Notes: generated by a model not told the origin, from the letters alone. 54,500 nt of DNA from an uncultured Eubacteriales bacterium (GCA_958414825.1 CATYXQ010000008.1:1-54500); one strand, 5' to 3'. Positions 24,824 through 34,736 are shown, counted from the stretch's first letter. A program made the numbers and translations.

Positions 24824-25273
24824 ATGAAAGTCATTCTGTTAAAAGACGTAAAAGGCAGCGGAAAAGCCGGCGCGGTCGTTGAAGTATCCGACGGATTCGC
24901 GCGCAATTTTCTGATTCCGCGCGGGCTGGCAAAGCTCGCCGACAAGGGCGCTTTGAGCGACCTTAGAAACAAAGAGGAAGCGCGTCTGCATAAAATTGAG
25001 ATGGACAAAAACGAAGCGCGCGCGCTGGCTGAAAAAATGGAGGGCATTCTGGTCAAAATAGAAGCGGCCTCCGGCGCGGACGGACGGCTCTACGGCAGCA
25101 TCACGTCGCAGCATATCGCCGACGCGCTCGAAGCGCAGAGCGGCATTGCCCTCGATAAACGAAAGCTGGTAATGGCCGATCCCCTGCGCGCCTACGGCAA
25201 ATACGAAATCCCGGTTAAGCTTTACGGCAGTGAAATTCAGGGCAAAATCAACCTGATTGTCACGGATAAATAA
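24824..25273 (+). CDS. rplI: 50S ribosomal protein L9
   Basis: This 149-residue protein is ribosomal protein L9. The N-terminal RNA-binding domain reads MKVILLKDVKGSGKAGAVVE and continues DGFARNFLIPRGLA, the family signature. A long connecting helix (LRNKEEARLHKIEMDKNEAR) and the small C-terminal domain (GRLYGSITSQHIADAL, VPVKLYG-type strand) follow. Length and order are normal. It begins 7 nt after gdpP and ends 9 nt before dnaB. Confidence 0.97.
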   Translation: MKVILLKDVKGSGKAGAVVEVSDGFARNFLIPRGLAKLADKGALSDLRNKEEARLHKIEMDKNEARALAEKMEGILVKIEAASGADGRLYGSITSQHIADALEAQSGIALDKRKLVMADPLRAYGKYEIPVKLYGSEIQGKINLIVTDK

Positions 25274-25282
25274 AAAACTGTG

Positions 25283-26629
25283 ATGAACGAGGAACTGATT
25301 CGGAAAATGCCGGTCGCTATTGAAGCGGAGCAGTCTGTGCTCGGCTCGATTCTGATCAATCCTGAAAGCTTTGACAGAATCGCCTCGCTGATTACGGCCG
25401 ACGATTTTTATCTTGAAGAGCATCAAAGTATCTTCGAGACCATGAAAGAACTGTATAAGCAAAACCGCGAGATCGATCCGGTGACGCTGGTTGACGCGCT
25501 GGCGCGGGACGGCGTATACGACAAAGCGGGCGGCGCGCAGTATGTCCGCCTGATTGCGAAGACGGTTCCCACCGCCGCAAACATCGTCGATTACGCCAAA
25601 ATCGTCAAGGACAAAAGTACGCTGCGCAGTCTGATTCAGGTCTGCGAGGAGATTTCAGGCGAGGCCTACTCCGAAGTCGGCGAAGTCGAGCATATGCTCG
25701 ACGCGGCCGAACAGCGGATCTTTGCAATTGCCGAGCGGCGCGAATCCAAAAATTTTGAAAAAATCAGCGACATTCTCACGCGCGTATACCAAAACCTGGA
25801 ACTCATCTCCAAGGACAAAAGCGCGCTGAAAGGAACGCCGACCGGCTTTTCAGGACTGGACCGCACGCTTGTAGGACTCGGCGAGAGCGACCTTGTACTA
25901 ATCGGCGCGCGTCCGGGTATGGGAAAAACGTCGTTTGCGCTCAATATCGCGACCAACGTGGCCAAATCGACCAAAAAGGCAGTCTGCATCTTTTCGCTGG
26001 AAATGTCCTCCGATCAATTGGTCACCCGTATTCTGTCCAGCGAGGCCATGGTTGAATCCAACGCCCTGCGCGGCGGCAATCTCACCGACGAGGACTGGAC
26101 CCGCCTTGCGCACGCCGCGTCCGAAATGGCCGAATGCGACATTCTGATTGACGACACCACCGGACAGACGATCACCGGCATGAAAGCCAAGCTCCGCCGG
26201 GTGAAGAATCTCGGCCTTTGCATCATCGACTATCTGCAGCTGATGCAGAGCGACCGGCGCATTGACAACCGCGTACAGGAAGTCGCGGACATTTCGAGAA
26301 ACCTCAAAATCATGGCGAAAGAACTGAATGTTCCGATCATCTGCTGCGCGCAGCTTTCGCGCGGACCCGAATCGCGCACCGATAAAAAGCCGATGCTTTC
26401 CGATCTGAGAGACTCGGGCGCCATCGAGCAGGACGCGGACGTGGTTATATTCCTGTACCGCGACGAGTATTATAAAACCGACCATGCCGCCACCGAGGCG
26501 GATCAAAGCGCCAATACCGCCGAGATCATCATCGCTAAAAACCGTCACGGCGGCACTGGAAGCGTCAAGGTCGGCTGGATAGGACAGTATACAAAATTCC
26601 GCACGATCGAGGATCAATACGCAGAGTAA
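25283..26629 (+). CDS. dnaB: Replicative DNA helicase DnaB
   Basis: This 448-residue protein is the hexameric fork helicase. The N-terminal helical domain starts RKMPVAIEAEQSVLGSIL; the RecA-like motor domain has GARPGMGKTSFALN (Walker A, about 210), FSLEMSSDQLVTRIL, IIDYLQLM (Walker B), and SRGPESRTDKKPMLSDLRDSGAIEQDAD. The C-terminus has KNRHGGTG. A GTG at 25280 directly precedes the ATG and could also serve. No clear ribosome binding site is visible before either, so translation may be coupled to rplI, which ends 9 nt upstream. Confidence 0.97.
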   Translation: MNEELIRKMPVAIEAEQSVLGSILINPESFDRIASLITADDFYLEEHQSIFETMKELYKQNREIDPVTLVDALARDGVYDKAGGAQYVRLIAKTVPTAANIVDYAKIVKDKSTLRSLIQVCEEISGEAYSEVGEVEHMLDAAEQRIFAIAERRESKNFEKISDILTRVYQNLELISKDKSALKGTPTGFSGLDRTLVGLGESDLVLIGARPGMGKTSFALNIATNVAKSTKKAVCIFSLEMSSDQLVTRILSSEAMVESNALRGGNLTDEDWTRLAHAASEMAECDILIDDTTGQTITGMKAKLRRVKNLGLCIIDYLQLMQSDRRIDNRVQEVADISRNLKIMAKELNVPIICCAQLSRGPESRTDKKPMLSDLRDSGAIEQDADVVIFLYRDEYYKTDHAATEADQSANTAEIIIAKNRHGGTGSVKVGWIGQYTKFRTIEDQYAE

Positions 26630-26686
26630 CGCGGCTCCCATCTTCCCGCTAAAGATGAAAAAGCAAAAAGATCGGAGGAAATTTCC

Positions 26687-28075
26687 GTGCTTTCAGCCGA
26701 AAAAAAATTCAGACATGCCGCCGCGCGTCTCCTGGACGGAGGCGGCGTTCTTGCCGCGCTTTCGGGCGGCGCGGATTCGGTTTGTCTTTTGCATCTGCTT
26801 CTTTCCTTTCGCAGCGACGTCGGCGCAGATTTTCCAATCGCCGCAGCGCACCTCAACCACGGACTGCGCGGTGCGGAAGCGGAGCGGGACGAAGCGTTCT
26901 GCGCCGCGCTCTGCCAAAGGCTCGGCGTTCGGTTTTTTTTCGCTCGCAAAAACGCAGCGGAACATGCAAAGCAAAACGGATGCGGCGTTGAGGAGGCCGG
27001 ACGCGACCTGCGTTATGCCTTTTTTGCAGAGATTCTTCAGCATCATCCCGAATTTTCCGAAATTGCAACCGCTCACAATCAGGGCGATCTGTGCGAAACC
27101 ATGCTGTTTCATCTCGCGCGCGGAACCGGGCTTCGGGGACTCTGCTCCATTCCGGCACGGCGCGGAAACATCATCCGCCCTCTGCTGAACGTCAGCCGCG
27201 CGGAGATTCTGGAATACAACCGCCAAATGGGGCTTGATTTTGTCACCGACAGCACAAACGACCTGACGGTTTACAGCCGCAACCGACTGCGCCTGCGTGT
27301 TCTGCCCGAACTGGAAGCAGTTTTTGCCGGCTGCGCCGAAAACATGGCGCGCTCGGCGGCGCTTTTCAGAAAAGACGAGGATTACCTTGACGGCGAGGCA
27401 AAAAAGGTATATGATAAATTGGAAAATAACGGTTGCCTCAACACAAAACCTGCACAAAACATTCACGAAGCCCTGCTTTCACGCGCGCTGCTTCTGCTGT
27501 ATAATAACAGTGGTTTTTCAGATCTTGGTGCCGTTCATATCGCCGCCCTGTGCGAAAAAATCACGGGCGGCTGTGAAAATTTTACGCTGAGCCTGCCCGG
27601 CGCGCGCGCAGTCTGCGCGCGGGGTATTTTGCATTTTGAAGCCGAAGCGCCCGCACAGCTGCCAAAGGCCTTTTCGCATCCGGTTATCCCCGGCGTGCCG
27701 ATGCGTTTGGAAAACGGCGTTCTTTTGCTTGTAACCAAACAGCAAAATCCCGCGGGCTTTGAGGGCGCGCACCGCGCGCGTATCCGTCCCGAATTTGCCG
27801 CGCGGCCGCTCACCGTGCGCAGTCGGCGCGCGGGCGACCGGATCGTTTCACTCGGCGCACGGCACAAGGTCAAGCGCGTCATTTCTGACAAAAAGCTTAC
27901 CGCCGCCGAAAAGGAAAACCTGTTTTTCCTTTGCGACGGAGAGAAGCTTTTATATATCTCCGGTCTCGCCACTGCCGACGAGGCGTTCTGCCCGGAGGGG
28001 AGCGGAGACGCTCTCAACATTTTTTATTTCGACAAATCTGACACAAGGAGAAGCTCTCGGCAAACGAACTCATGA
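26687..28075 (+). CDS. tilS: tRNA(Ile)-lysidine synthetase TilS
   Basis: This 462-residue enzyme ligates lysine to C34 of tRNA-Ile(CAU), changing its reading from AUG to AUA. The N-type ATP-pyrophosphatase loop LAALSGGADSVCLLHLL lies at about residues 24-40; AHLNHGLRGAEAERDE and IATAHNQGDLCETMLFHLARGTGLRG are typical of TilS. A C-terminal domain (RPLTVRSRRAGDRIVSLG, then KVKRVISDKKL) follows. The start is GTG with GGAGG 8 nt upstream. The stop overlaps the hpt start (ATGA at 28072-28075). Confidence 0.95.
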   Translation: MLSAEKKFRHAAARLLDGGGVLAALSGGADSVCLLHLLLSFRSDVGADFPIAAAHLNHGLRGAEAERDEAFCAALCQRLGVRFFFARKNAAEHAKQNGCGVEEAGRDLRYAFFAEILQHHPEFSEIATAHNQGDLCETMLFHLARGTGLRGLCSIPARRGNIIRPLLNVSRAEILEYNRQMGLDFVTDSTNDLTVYSRNRLRLRVLPELEAVFAGCAENMARSAALFRKDEDYLDGEAKKVYDKLENNGCLNTKPAQNIHEALLSRALLLLYNNSGFSDLGAVHIAALCEKITGGCENFTLSLPGARAVCARGILHFEAEAPAQLPKAFSHPVIPGVPMRLENGVLLLVTKQQNPAGFEGAHRARIRPEFAARPLTVRSRRAGDRIVSLGARHKVKRVISDKKLTAAEKENLFFLCDGEKLLYISGLATADEAFCPEGSGDALNIFYFDKSDTRRSSRQTNS

Positions 28076-28620
28076 ACAAGGACATTCTGAAAATACTCGT
28101 AAACGAGCAGGAACTTGATAAGCTTACAACCCGTCTTGCGGAAGAGATCGACCGCGATTTCGGCGGAAAATGCGAACATCTGGTGCTGCTCGGCATTCTC
28201 AAAGGATCTCTGCCCTTTATGGCCGATCTGATGAAAAAGCTGAAAACAAACCCGGAAATCGAACTCATGAAAGTCTCTTCCTATGGCAGCGGAACAAAGT
28301 CCAGCGGTTCGGTGAAAATCGTGCTCGACTGGCAGCGCAAAAACATTGAGGAATGCGACATTATCGTGATCGAGGACATCATCGACAGCGGCCGGACGCT
28401 TTCCTATCTGTGCGGCTATCTGAAGCAAAAGGGCGCGAAAAGCGTGCACACCTGCACCCTGCTCGACAAACCCTCCCGCCGGGAAATCGACTTTACGCCC
28501 GATTACTGCGGCGAAATCATCCCGGATGAATTTGTGGTCGGTTACGGACTGGATTACGATGAAAAATACCGCGCGCTCCCCTATATAGGCGTACTCAAAC
28601 CCGAAATCTACGCAAAATGA
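28072..28620 (+). CDS. hpt: Hypoxanthine phosphoribosyltransferase
   Basis: This 182-residue salvage enzyme converts hypoxanthine (and often guanine) with PRPP into IMP/GMP. The PRPP loop is IIVIEDIIDSGRTLSYL; the flexible-loop region SSYGSGTKSSG and the C-terminal FVVGYGLDYDEKYRALPYIGVL are typical of the HPRT family. It is coupled to tilS by a 4-nt overlap and followed by ftsH after 67 nt; tilS-hpt-ftsH is a conserved order in Bacillota. Confidence 0.96.
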   Translation: MNKDILKILVNEQELDKLTTRLAEEIDRDFGGKCEHLVLLGILKGSLPFMADLMKKLKTNPEIELMKVSSYGSGTKSSGSVKIVLDWQRKNIEECDIIVIEDIIDSGRTLSYLCGYLKQKGAKSVHTCTLLDKPSRREIDFTPDYCGEIIPDEFVVGYGLDYDEKYRALPYIGVLKPEIYAK

Positions 28621-28687
28621 TTTATCCTACACGGGGCATACTACTCTCAGCACTTCTATTTTCCGTGCGGAAAGGCTTGGTTACTTC

Positions 28688-30724
28688 ATGAAAAACAATT
28701 TTAAAGTCATTCTGGTCTACATCCTGTTTATCGTCGCGGTGACGGTCATTGTCGCCAACATGTTCGGCGCGCCGCAGACAGAAAACGTAACCTACAGCGA
28801 TATTCTGGATTACTTTGAATCCGGCAGCGTCAAGTCGTTTACGGTAAATCCAGGCAATAAAATGACGCTCGAACTGCACCCCGACAGTACAGATCCAAAT
28901 GCAAAAGGAAAAACGATTTCCTATACGCTGCGCGATCTGTCGATCTTTATTCATGACGCGGGCGACCTGATCCGAGAGCAGAGCGAGGCGGGCACGCTCG
29001 AAAGTTACGAATACGAACCGCCCACGCAGTTTCCCTGGTGGGTCAGCTTCCTCCCTTATGTCGTCATGATTGTCATTTTCATTGTATTCTGGATCTACAT
29101 GACGCGGCAGATGACCGGTCAGAGCGGCAAAATGAACAGCTTTGGCCGCGCGCGCGTCAAGGTCGGAAGCGATGAGAAAAAGCGCGTCACCTTTGCCGAC
29201 GTCGCAGGCGCGGACGAAGAAAAAGAGGAACTCGAAGAAGTTGTTGAATTTTTAAAACATCCCACCGAATTTGAAAAGCTCGGCGCTAAAATTCCACACG
29301 GCGTTCTTTTGATGGGCCCTCCCGGCACGGGTAAAACGCTGCTTGCAAAAGCGGTAGCCGGAGAGGCAAACGTACCGTTTTATTCGATCTCTGGCTCTGA
29401 TTTCGTGGAGATGTATGTAGGCGTCGGCGCTTCGCGCGTTCGCGACCTGTTTGAAACCGCAAAGCGTCATCCGGCCAGCATCGTCTTTATTGATGAAATC
29501 GACGCGGTCGGACGTCAGCGCGGTACCGGACTCGGCGGCGGACATGACGAACGCGAACAGACCCTCAATCAGCTTTTGGTTGAAATGGACGGCTTTGGCG
29601 GCGGCACCGGCGTTATTGTAATTGCAGCGACCAACCGCGCGGACGTTCTTGACCCCGCGCTGCTTCGTCCCGGCCGCTTTGACCGTCAGATCACGGTCGG
29701 TTATCCCGATATACGCGGCCGTGAGGAAATCCTCAAAGTATACGCAAGAAACAAACCGTTTGAGAGCGAGGTGGATTTGAAGACGATTGCGAAAACCACC
29801 GTCGGCTTCACCGGCGCGGATCTTGCCAATCTGCTCAACGAGGCCGCGCTGCTGGCCGCGCGCCGCAAAAAGCAGCTCATCGGCATGAACGACATTGAGG
29901 ACGCCATGCTGAAAATTATCGTCGGACCGCAGAAAAAAGCCAAAAAAATCTCGGATAAAGAGAAAAAACTCACCGCCTATCACGAGGCAGGACACGCCAT
30001 TACCACAAAAATCATGTGCCCTGACGAAAGTGTGCATCAGATTTCGATTATTCCGAGCGGGCAGGCCGGCGGTTATACGCTTTCTCTGCCGAACGACGAC
30101 CGCTCCTACCGTTCCAGAGGCGATATGGAGGCGCAGATCATTACCCTGCTTGGCGGCCGCTGCGCCGAAGCGCTGATTATGGGCGATATTTCCACCGGCG
30201 CTTCCAACGATATAGAGCGCGCTTCCACCATCGCACGCAGTATGGTCATGCGCTACGGTATGAGCGACAAACTCGGACCGATCGTGTACGGCACCGGCCA
30301 CGACAGCGTATTCCTTGGGCGGGATTTTGCAACCTCGCAGAATTATTCGGATAAAACCGCCTACGACATCGACGAAGAAATCCAGAGAATCGTGAAAGAC
30401 GCTTACGCCAAGGCAGAACAAATCTTGAAAGAGCATATGGATAAACTCCATTTCATTGCAGGCTTCCTGTTTAAAAACGAAGTAATGGAAGAAGATCAGT
30501 TTGAAGCTGCAATGCAGGACGGCGAGCACACAATGGAAGAGATCGAAGCGCTGAAAAGCGAGCGAGCGCGTCGAAGCGAACTTGAAAATGCGGAAGCCAA
30601 GCGCATCCGTGAAGCGGAGGAAGCGGAACGTCACCGCAAAGCGAAAGAAGAAGCGGCTGCAAGGCTGAATGAATCGGAAACGACCGATCATAACAGCGAA
30701 ACGCCGCCCCCTCCGAAAGACTGA
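28688..30724 (+). CDS. ftsH: ATP-dependent zinc metalloprotease FtsH
   Basis: This 678-residue membrane AAA+ protease degrades misfolded membrane proteins and regulators. Two membrane helices (about 6-26 and 117-138) flank a small outer domain. The AAA domain has VTFADVAGADEEKEEL, Walker A GPPGTGKTLLAKAVAGEA (about 209), the SGSDFVEMYVGVGASRVRDLF pore region, Walker B IVFIDEIDAVGRQR and the second region of homology ATNRADVLDPALLRPGRFDR. The zinc site is HEAGHA (about 431). The last 60 residues are charged (Glu/Arg/Lys-rich) and end in PPPPKD. The ribosome binding site is weak. It ends the operon at a strong terminator. Confidence 0.97.
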   Translation: MKNNFKVILVYILFIVAVTVIVANMFGAPQTENVTYSDILDYFESGSVKSFTVNPGNKMTLELHPDSTDPNAKGKTISYTLRDLSIFIHDAGDLIREQSEAGTLESYEYEPPTQFPWWVSFLPYVVMIVIFIVFWIYMTRQMTGQSGKMNSFGRARVKVGSDEKKRVTFADVAGADEEKEELEEVVEFLKHPTEFEKLGAKIPHGVLLMGPPGTGKTLLAKAVAGEANVPFYSISGSDFVEMYVGVGASRVRDLFETAKRHPASIVFIDEIDAVGRQRGTGLGGGHDEREQTLNQLLVEMDGFGGGTGVIVIAATNRADVLDPALLRPGRFDRQITVGYPDIRGREEILKVYARNKPFESEVDLKTIAKTTVGFTGADLANLLNEAALLAARRKKQLIGMNDIEDAMLKIIVGPQKKAKKISDKEKKLTAYHEAGHAITTKIMCPDESVHQISIIPSGQAGGYTLSLPNDDRSYRSRGDMEAQIITLLGGRCAEALIMGDISTGASNDIERASTIARSMVMRYGMSDKLGPIVYGTGHDSVFLGRDFATSQNYSDKTAYDIDEEIQRIVKDAYAKAEQILKEHMDKLHFIAGFLFKNEVMEEDQFEAAMQDGEHTMEEIEALKSERARRSELENAEAKRIREAEEAERHRKAKEEAAARLNESETTDHNSETPPPPKD

Positions 30725-30754
30725 TCTCATTGAAAAAAGCCAAAAGAACTGTAA

Positions 30755-30790
30755 AAAATACGGGGGAGCCGGACGGCTCCCCCGTATTTT
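30755..30790. terminator. Bidirectional terminator after ftsH
   Basis: AAAATACGGGGGAGCC (30755-30770) and its complement (30775-30790) form a perfect 16-bp stem with loop GGAC; A and T runs on either side let it work for ftsH and for the converging gene at 30849. Confidence 0.92.
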
Positions 30791-30848
30791 CATTTTGAAA
30801 TTTTCAAGGCGCGCATAGCTGTGTTTTTTGGAAAGACTAAAAATAATT

Positions 30849-31910
30849 TCAGTTCAACTGCGTCACAACCAGATTGTCAAACGATACCGTGCCGAAGTTG
30901 GTGAGTCCGTCCCGGTCGCCGTGGAGACGGATACCAAACGTGCCGGCGCTCCAGGTCATATCGGTCGCCGTCAGAGTCAGAAGCACCTCTCCGGTCGAAA
31001 TATCGCTGTATGTGCAGGTGATCTCTGTACCCACGACTTTCAGATTGATATGCAGATCGTCGCCCGGAGCGAAAACATCCCCGGATACGGTCAAATTACT
31101 GCCCCATTTGCCTGCGGTACTGGCATAGCCGATAGCGCCGACCGTTCCGCTGTATCCGATAAAGCCGACATAACCGAAATGTCCGTGAGAATTTCCATCA
31201 TTCGCCTGCGCAAAGTCGCTTCTGATAATCAAACCGCCCTGCGTCTGAATATTATACATATCCACATCGATCATATAGTCGGTCAGATAAGCGGCGCTCG
31301 GACGATTGAAGAGAATAAAAGCAGCCGGATCCGTAGTAGAGGGATCTACCAGAGAATCAAAATACAAGCGCCCGTCGCGAACCGACCAGTTTCCGCGGTA
31401 GGAGGTAAATTCGTCCAGAACCGCCGGATCAGAGAAATCGGTTGAAAAATACTCCTTAACATTGCCACTGGTGATGGTCGCCGTGCTGGTCGCACCGTCC
31501 CATGCAACAGTTGCGCCGAGCGATTCCGCTACAAAACGTACCGGCATATAAGTGCGTGAATTTTCAATAAACGCGGGAGCATCCAGCACTTCTGTCGCAC
31601 CGTTGACCGTGGCTGTGGCCGAACCTATGGTAATTTTGATCTCGATTGCCCCGCTTGTAATGGTCGCCGTACTCGTGGCGCCGTCCCATGCAACCGAAGC
31701 TCCTAAGCTCTCTGCAACAAAGCGCACCGGCAGCATCGTGCGATCCTGGCGGATGATGGGCGGAGCGTCCAGCGCTTGGGCTTCGCCGTTCACATAGCCA
31801 TTTGTGTCTCCGATTGTCATTTTCACTTCAATAGATTCAGCTGCAGCAGCCGAAATCCACAGGGTACAAATCGCAATCAGTGCGACTGCAAATACGAACA
31901 ATTTTTTCAT
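30849..31910 (-). CDS. Exported protein: two copper-amine-oxidase-type stalk repeats plus concanavalin-like domain
   Basis: This encodes 353 residues with a signal peptide (ending ISAAAAES). Two tandem copies of the copper-amine-oxidase N-terminal-type unit span about 27-150; both have the core MLPVRFVAESLG or YMPVRFVAESLG followed by WDGATSTATIT. The second half (about 160-353) looks like a beta-sandwich: WSVRDGRLYFDS, LIIRSDFAQANDGNSHG, GTFGIRLHGDRDGLTNFGTVSFDNLVV, as in LamG/3-keto-disaccharide-hydrolase-like domains that bind sugars. The repeats are also similar at the DNA level, so a recent duplication is likely. A wall-associated sugar-binding protein is inferred. GGAGGG lies 7 nt before the ATG. 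Confidence 0.82.
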   Translation of the reverse strand: MKKLFVFAVALIAICTLWISAAAAESIEVKMTIGDTNGYVNGEAQALDAPPIIRQDRTMLPVRFVAESLGASVAWDGATSTATITSGAIEIKITIGSATATVNGATEVLDAPAFIENSRTYMPVRFVAESLGATVAWDGATSTATITSGNVKEYFSTDFSDPAVLDEFTSYRGNWSVRDGRLYFDSLVDPSTTDPAAFILFNRPSAAYLTDYMIDVDMYNIQTQGGLIIRSDFAQANDGNSHGHFGYVGFIGYSGTVGAIGYASTAGKWGSNLTVSGDVFAPGDDLHINLKVVGTEITCTYSDISTGEVLLTLTATDMTWSAGTFGIRLHGDRDGLTNFGTVSFDNLVVTQLN

Positions 31911-32548
31911 TATATTTCCCTCCGTAAAATTTCAGTATCGCGCTTGTTTAAACCAACCGAAACCGACCGGCCTGTATTTTCTGCTTCTGCTATTCGGCGC
32001 GACGAAAGCCGTGATCCGCTTCGGTCAAAAATATAGTTTTCCCCTTTGCAGGGCAAAATGACCAACCGCAGATGCGCGCGAATGCATCCAAAAAACAGCA
32101 CCGTAATTTTGTCAATTCAGACAAACGCAATTCCCTTTCTATTTGTAAATTTAGCATATTCTCATAGCGAAATACAAGTCAATTCATACCCGGAAACTGG
32201 TCAAAAATCATGAATTTGCAAAAAAACCGAAAAACACCCCGCAAAGCGAGCAAACTTCCTGTCCGCCGCTCTGCCCATTTTTCCCAAACTCGTCTGGATT
32301 AGCAAGCGTGTTCGGAAAACGCTTCCCACCGGTTTGGCGCTTTCAAATTGCGGTGAAAGCTGTTTTCACGCAGCATGTGCTGTTCTGCAAATCAAAATTG
32401 TAAAATATGCATATATTTATTCTATAAATTTTGTTATATATGGATAAGTACAACATTTTTTCCAATTTTTTGAAAAACTTTATATCCTACTGGCCTAAAA
32501 TAATGGTATAATGTAAAGTGAAAATCTGACAGAAAGGGAAAAAACCAT
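31911..32548. other. 638-bp AT-rich intergenic region
   Basis: Apart from the promoter at 32504-32512 for the plus-strand gene, I see no gene, terminator or convincing riboswitch here. A minus-strand promoter for the gene ending the region at 31910 must lie in it but could not be placed with confidence. Confidence 0.5.
32504..32512 (+). promoter_or_regulatory. Extended -10 promoter of the esterase/dockerin gene
   Basis: TGGTATAAT is a perfect extended -10 element (TGnTATAAT). No good -35 is spaced at 16-18 nt, which is usual for extended -10 promoters. The ATG is 37 nt downstream. Confidence 0.65.
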
Positions 32549-34726
32549 ATGAACAAAAAACGTATATCCCGCTTATTCCTTCTTTGCGCGCTGTTTTTGA
32601 CGCCCGCACTGCTTGTACCCGCTCTGGCGGCCAACGGAGAAACGGCGCCCGTCGTTTATGTGCGCGACGGCGGCAGCGGAGACGGTTCGTCTGCCGAAAC
32701 TCCGCTCGGATCTTTAAGCGCCGCGTATACCGCGCTCGGAGATGCGGGCGGAACCATTGTTATTGTAGAAAAGCTCACGCTGACCGACCATTTTGTCGAG
32801 CCGGAACACACCGGAACCGTCAAGGTCACACAGGCATACGGCGATGCTGTCTACCGCAGCGAAACGGATCACGGACTGAAAGTATCCAATCACCGCTATT
32901 TTCTGAACGGCCCGACCGAGTTTGAACACATCACGTTCCGGGGAACCGGCCTTACCGGCAATAATTTTCTGCTGTTTATCGCGCAGTTCAACCCCATCAC
33001 GATGGGCGAGGGCATACGCTGTGAGGGATTCGGCGACTATTCCGTTATCGCCAAAGGCGTCAGCATTCTCGGCGGCACACAGAACGGCGCGGGAAAATAC
33101 GCTTCGCTCACCGACGATCTCGACACGCATATTACCATACACAGCGGCAAATTTCTTGTTGTCGCGTTTTCACGACAGGTGAACGCCCAATACACCGGCA
33201 TGGCGCATATCGACATTTACGGCGGCACGCTCCATAATCTGTATCTCGGCGCGGCCAACGCCGGGCAGGGCGGAGACGTTGATTTGCAGGTTCACGGCGG
33301 TGAATTTTTGGGCAGTTGGATCTCTGCGGGCAGCGGCGCCTGCTACATAACCGGCGATTTGACCGTGACCGTAACCGGCGGCGATTTTTCAAACTTCACC
33401 AATGCGGACGGAACAGTCACTGGCGGCACGTCTAACATCGATCTTTCCGCACTTGCCGATTCTTCCGTTCTGCAAAACAAACTGACCGGCTTCGACGCCA
33501 TCATAACGCAAACCGGAACCACATCCAATCTGAAGCCGGAAGCCGTCTTTGAAAGCGGCGCTTTTACCGCGTCAAACGGCGTTACGATTCCCTATCGCTA
33601 CTATCTGCCAAAAGACTACCAGACCACAGAAAAAACCTATCCTGTATTTTTGTATATGCACGGCAACGGCTCGCGCGGACAGGACAACGTCACGCAGCTG
33701 ACAACCAACGGAGCGGCTCTCAATACCGCCGTGCTGAATTCCGAATATGACTGCATCATGATCGCCCCGCAGTGTCCGTCCGCCTCGCAATGGGTCACCG
33801 ATTACCCGGGCAGCGCCGCGTTTGCCGAGCAGCTTGCGGCGGGCGCACGGCAAAACAGCGCGTATCTTGACGCCGCGCTCGAACTGCTGAATCACTTTAT
33901 CACGACCTATCGAACCGACACCTCGCGCATTTATGTGACCGGTTCGTCCAACGGCGGCGCAGCCACATGGAGCATGACCGCTTGGTATCCGGAGATATTT
34001 GCGGCGGCGGTTCCGATCGCCGGTACGGGAAGCACCGGCGGAGAAACGGCCATTGCATCCCGCTATACGCAGGTGCCCATCTGGACTTTCCACGGCGACG
34101 CCGACGCGACGCTCTCGGTTGAGGGAACCAGAAAACTCGTCGCAGCCATCAAAGCCGCCGGCGGCGAAAACATCACCTATACCGAGATTGCGGGCGGCAC
34201 GCACAACATCTGGAAAGATGCTGCCGCAACCGACGGCCTTGTCGATTGGATCTTTGCGCAGACCAACGAAAACTTCAAAAACACACTGCCCTTTGGCAAT
34301 GCGACTGCACTTGCAACACCCGAAAATCTAACCTGGAACGAAAGGGTCGCCGCATGGAACGAAGTTCCGGGCGCTGTGGGCTACAAAATCACCGTTTACT
34401 GTGAGGAAACGGCAAAAGTTGAAGCTACCGTGACCGATACCGAATACGCGGTAGACTTCGTGCCTCTGGAGGCCGGAACATACACATTCACCGTTGAAGC
34501 GCTCTCTGCGGAACAAACGCTCAACAGTCCCGTATCCGAGAAAAGCGCTTCCTACATCTATAACGGCATACGCTACACGGATGTAAACGGCGACGGGAAA
34601 ATCGATCTCTGGGACGCGCTGTATGTACTGCGCCTCTGTGTAAACGAACCGTCCGACCGGGTAAACGCTCAAGACGCGCTGTATATTCTCGAACATATTT
34701 TGGGTATTCGGGACATTACAAAATAA
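32549..34726 (+). CDS. Secreted beta-helix module + alpha/beta-hydrolase esterase + Fn3-like + dockerin-like protein
   Basis: This encodes 725 residues with a signal peptide (ending PALAA). The beta-helix-like module spans about 33-325, starting VVYVRDGGSGDGSS and followed by GGTIVIV and many GGT/SGK-type turns. An esterase of the PHB-depolymerase/feruloyl-esterase type spans about 330-590: nucleophile Ser in VTGSSNGGAA (about 467), acid in FHGDADATL (about 515) and His in GGTHNIW (about 550). An Fn3-like region (about 595-670) precedes a dockerin-like end with one good calcium loop (DVNGDGKIDLWDALYVLR) and a second, loop-less helix (AQDALYILEHILG). It should deacylate plant polysaccharides outside the cell and may dock onto a cohesin protein. 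Confidence 0.85.
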   Translation: MNKKRISRLFLLCALFLTPALLVPALAANGETAPVVYVRDGGSGDGSSAETPLGSLSAAYTALGDAGGTIVIVEKLTLTDHFVEPEHTGTVKVTQAYGDAVYRSETDHGLKVSNHRYFLNGPTEFEHITFRGTGLTGNNFLLFIAQFNPITMGEGIRCEGFGDYSVIAKGVSILGGTQNGAGKYASLTDDLDTHITIHSGKFLVVAFSRQVNAQYTGMAHIDIYGGTLHNLYLGAANAGQGGDVDLQVHGGEFLGSWISAGSGACYITGDLTVTVTGGDFSNFTNADGTVTGGTSNIDLSALADSSVLQNKLTGFDAIITQTGTTSNLKPEAVFESGAFTASNGVTIPYRYYLPKDYQTTEKTYPVFLYMHGNGSRGQDNVTQLTTNGAALNTAVLNSEYDCIMIAPQCPSASQWVTDYPGSAAFAEQLAAGARQNSAYLDAALELLNHFITTYRTDTSRIYVTGSSNGGAATWSMTAWYPEIFAAAVPIAGTGSTGGETAIASRYTQVPIWTFHGDADATLSVEGTRKLVAAIKAAGGENITYTEIAGGTHNIWKDAAATDGLVDWIFAQTNENFKNTLPFGNATALATPENLTWNERVAAWNEVPGAVGYKITVYCEETAKVEATVTDTEYAVDFVPLEAGTYTFTVEALSAEQTLNSPVSEKSASYIYNGIRYTDVNGDGKIDLWDALYVLRLCVNEPSDRVNAQDALYILEHILGIRDITK

Positions 34727-34736
34727 TTATGAAAGC

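Noticed and set aside
29252..30793. 513-codon minus-strand open frame
   Set aside because: It is antisense to ftsH and runs through the ftsH terminator; no start signals.
31911..32548. Riboswitch in the long AT-rich gap
   Set aside because: I looked for c-di-GMP, T-box and similar conserved cores and saw none; only the extended -10 promoter is supported.
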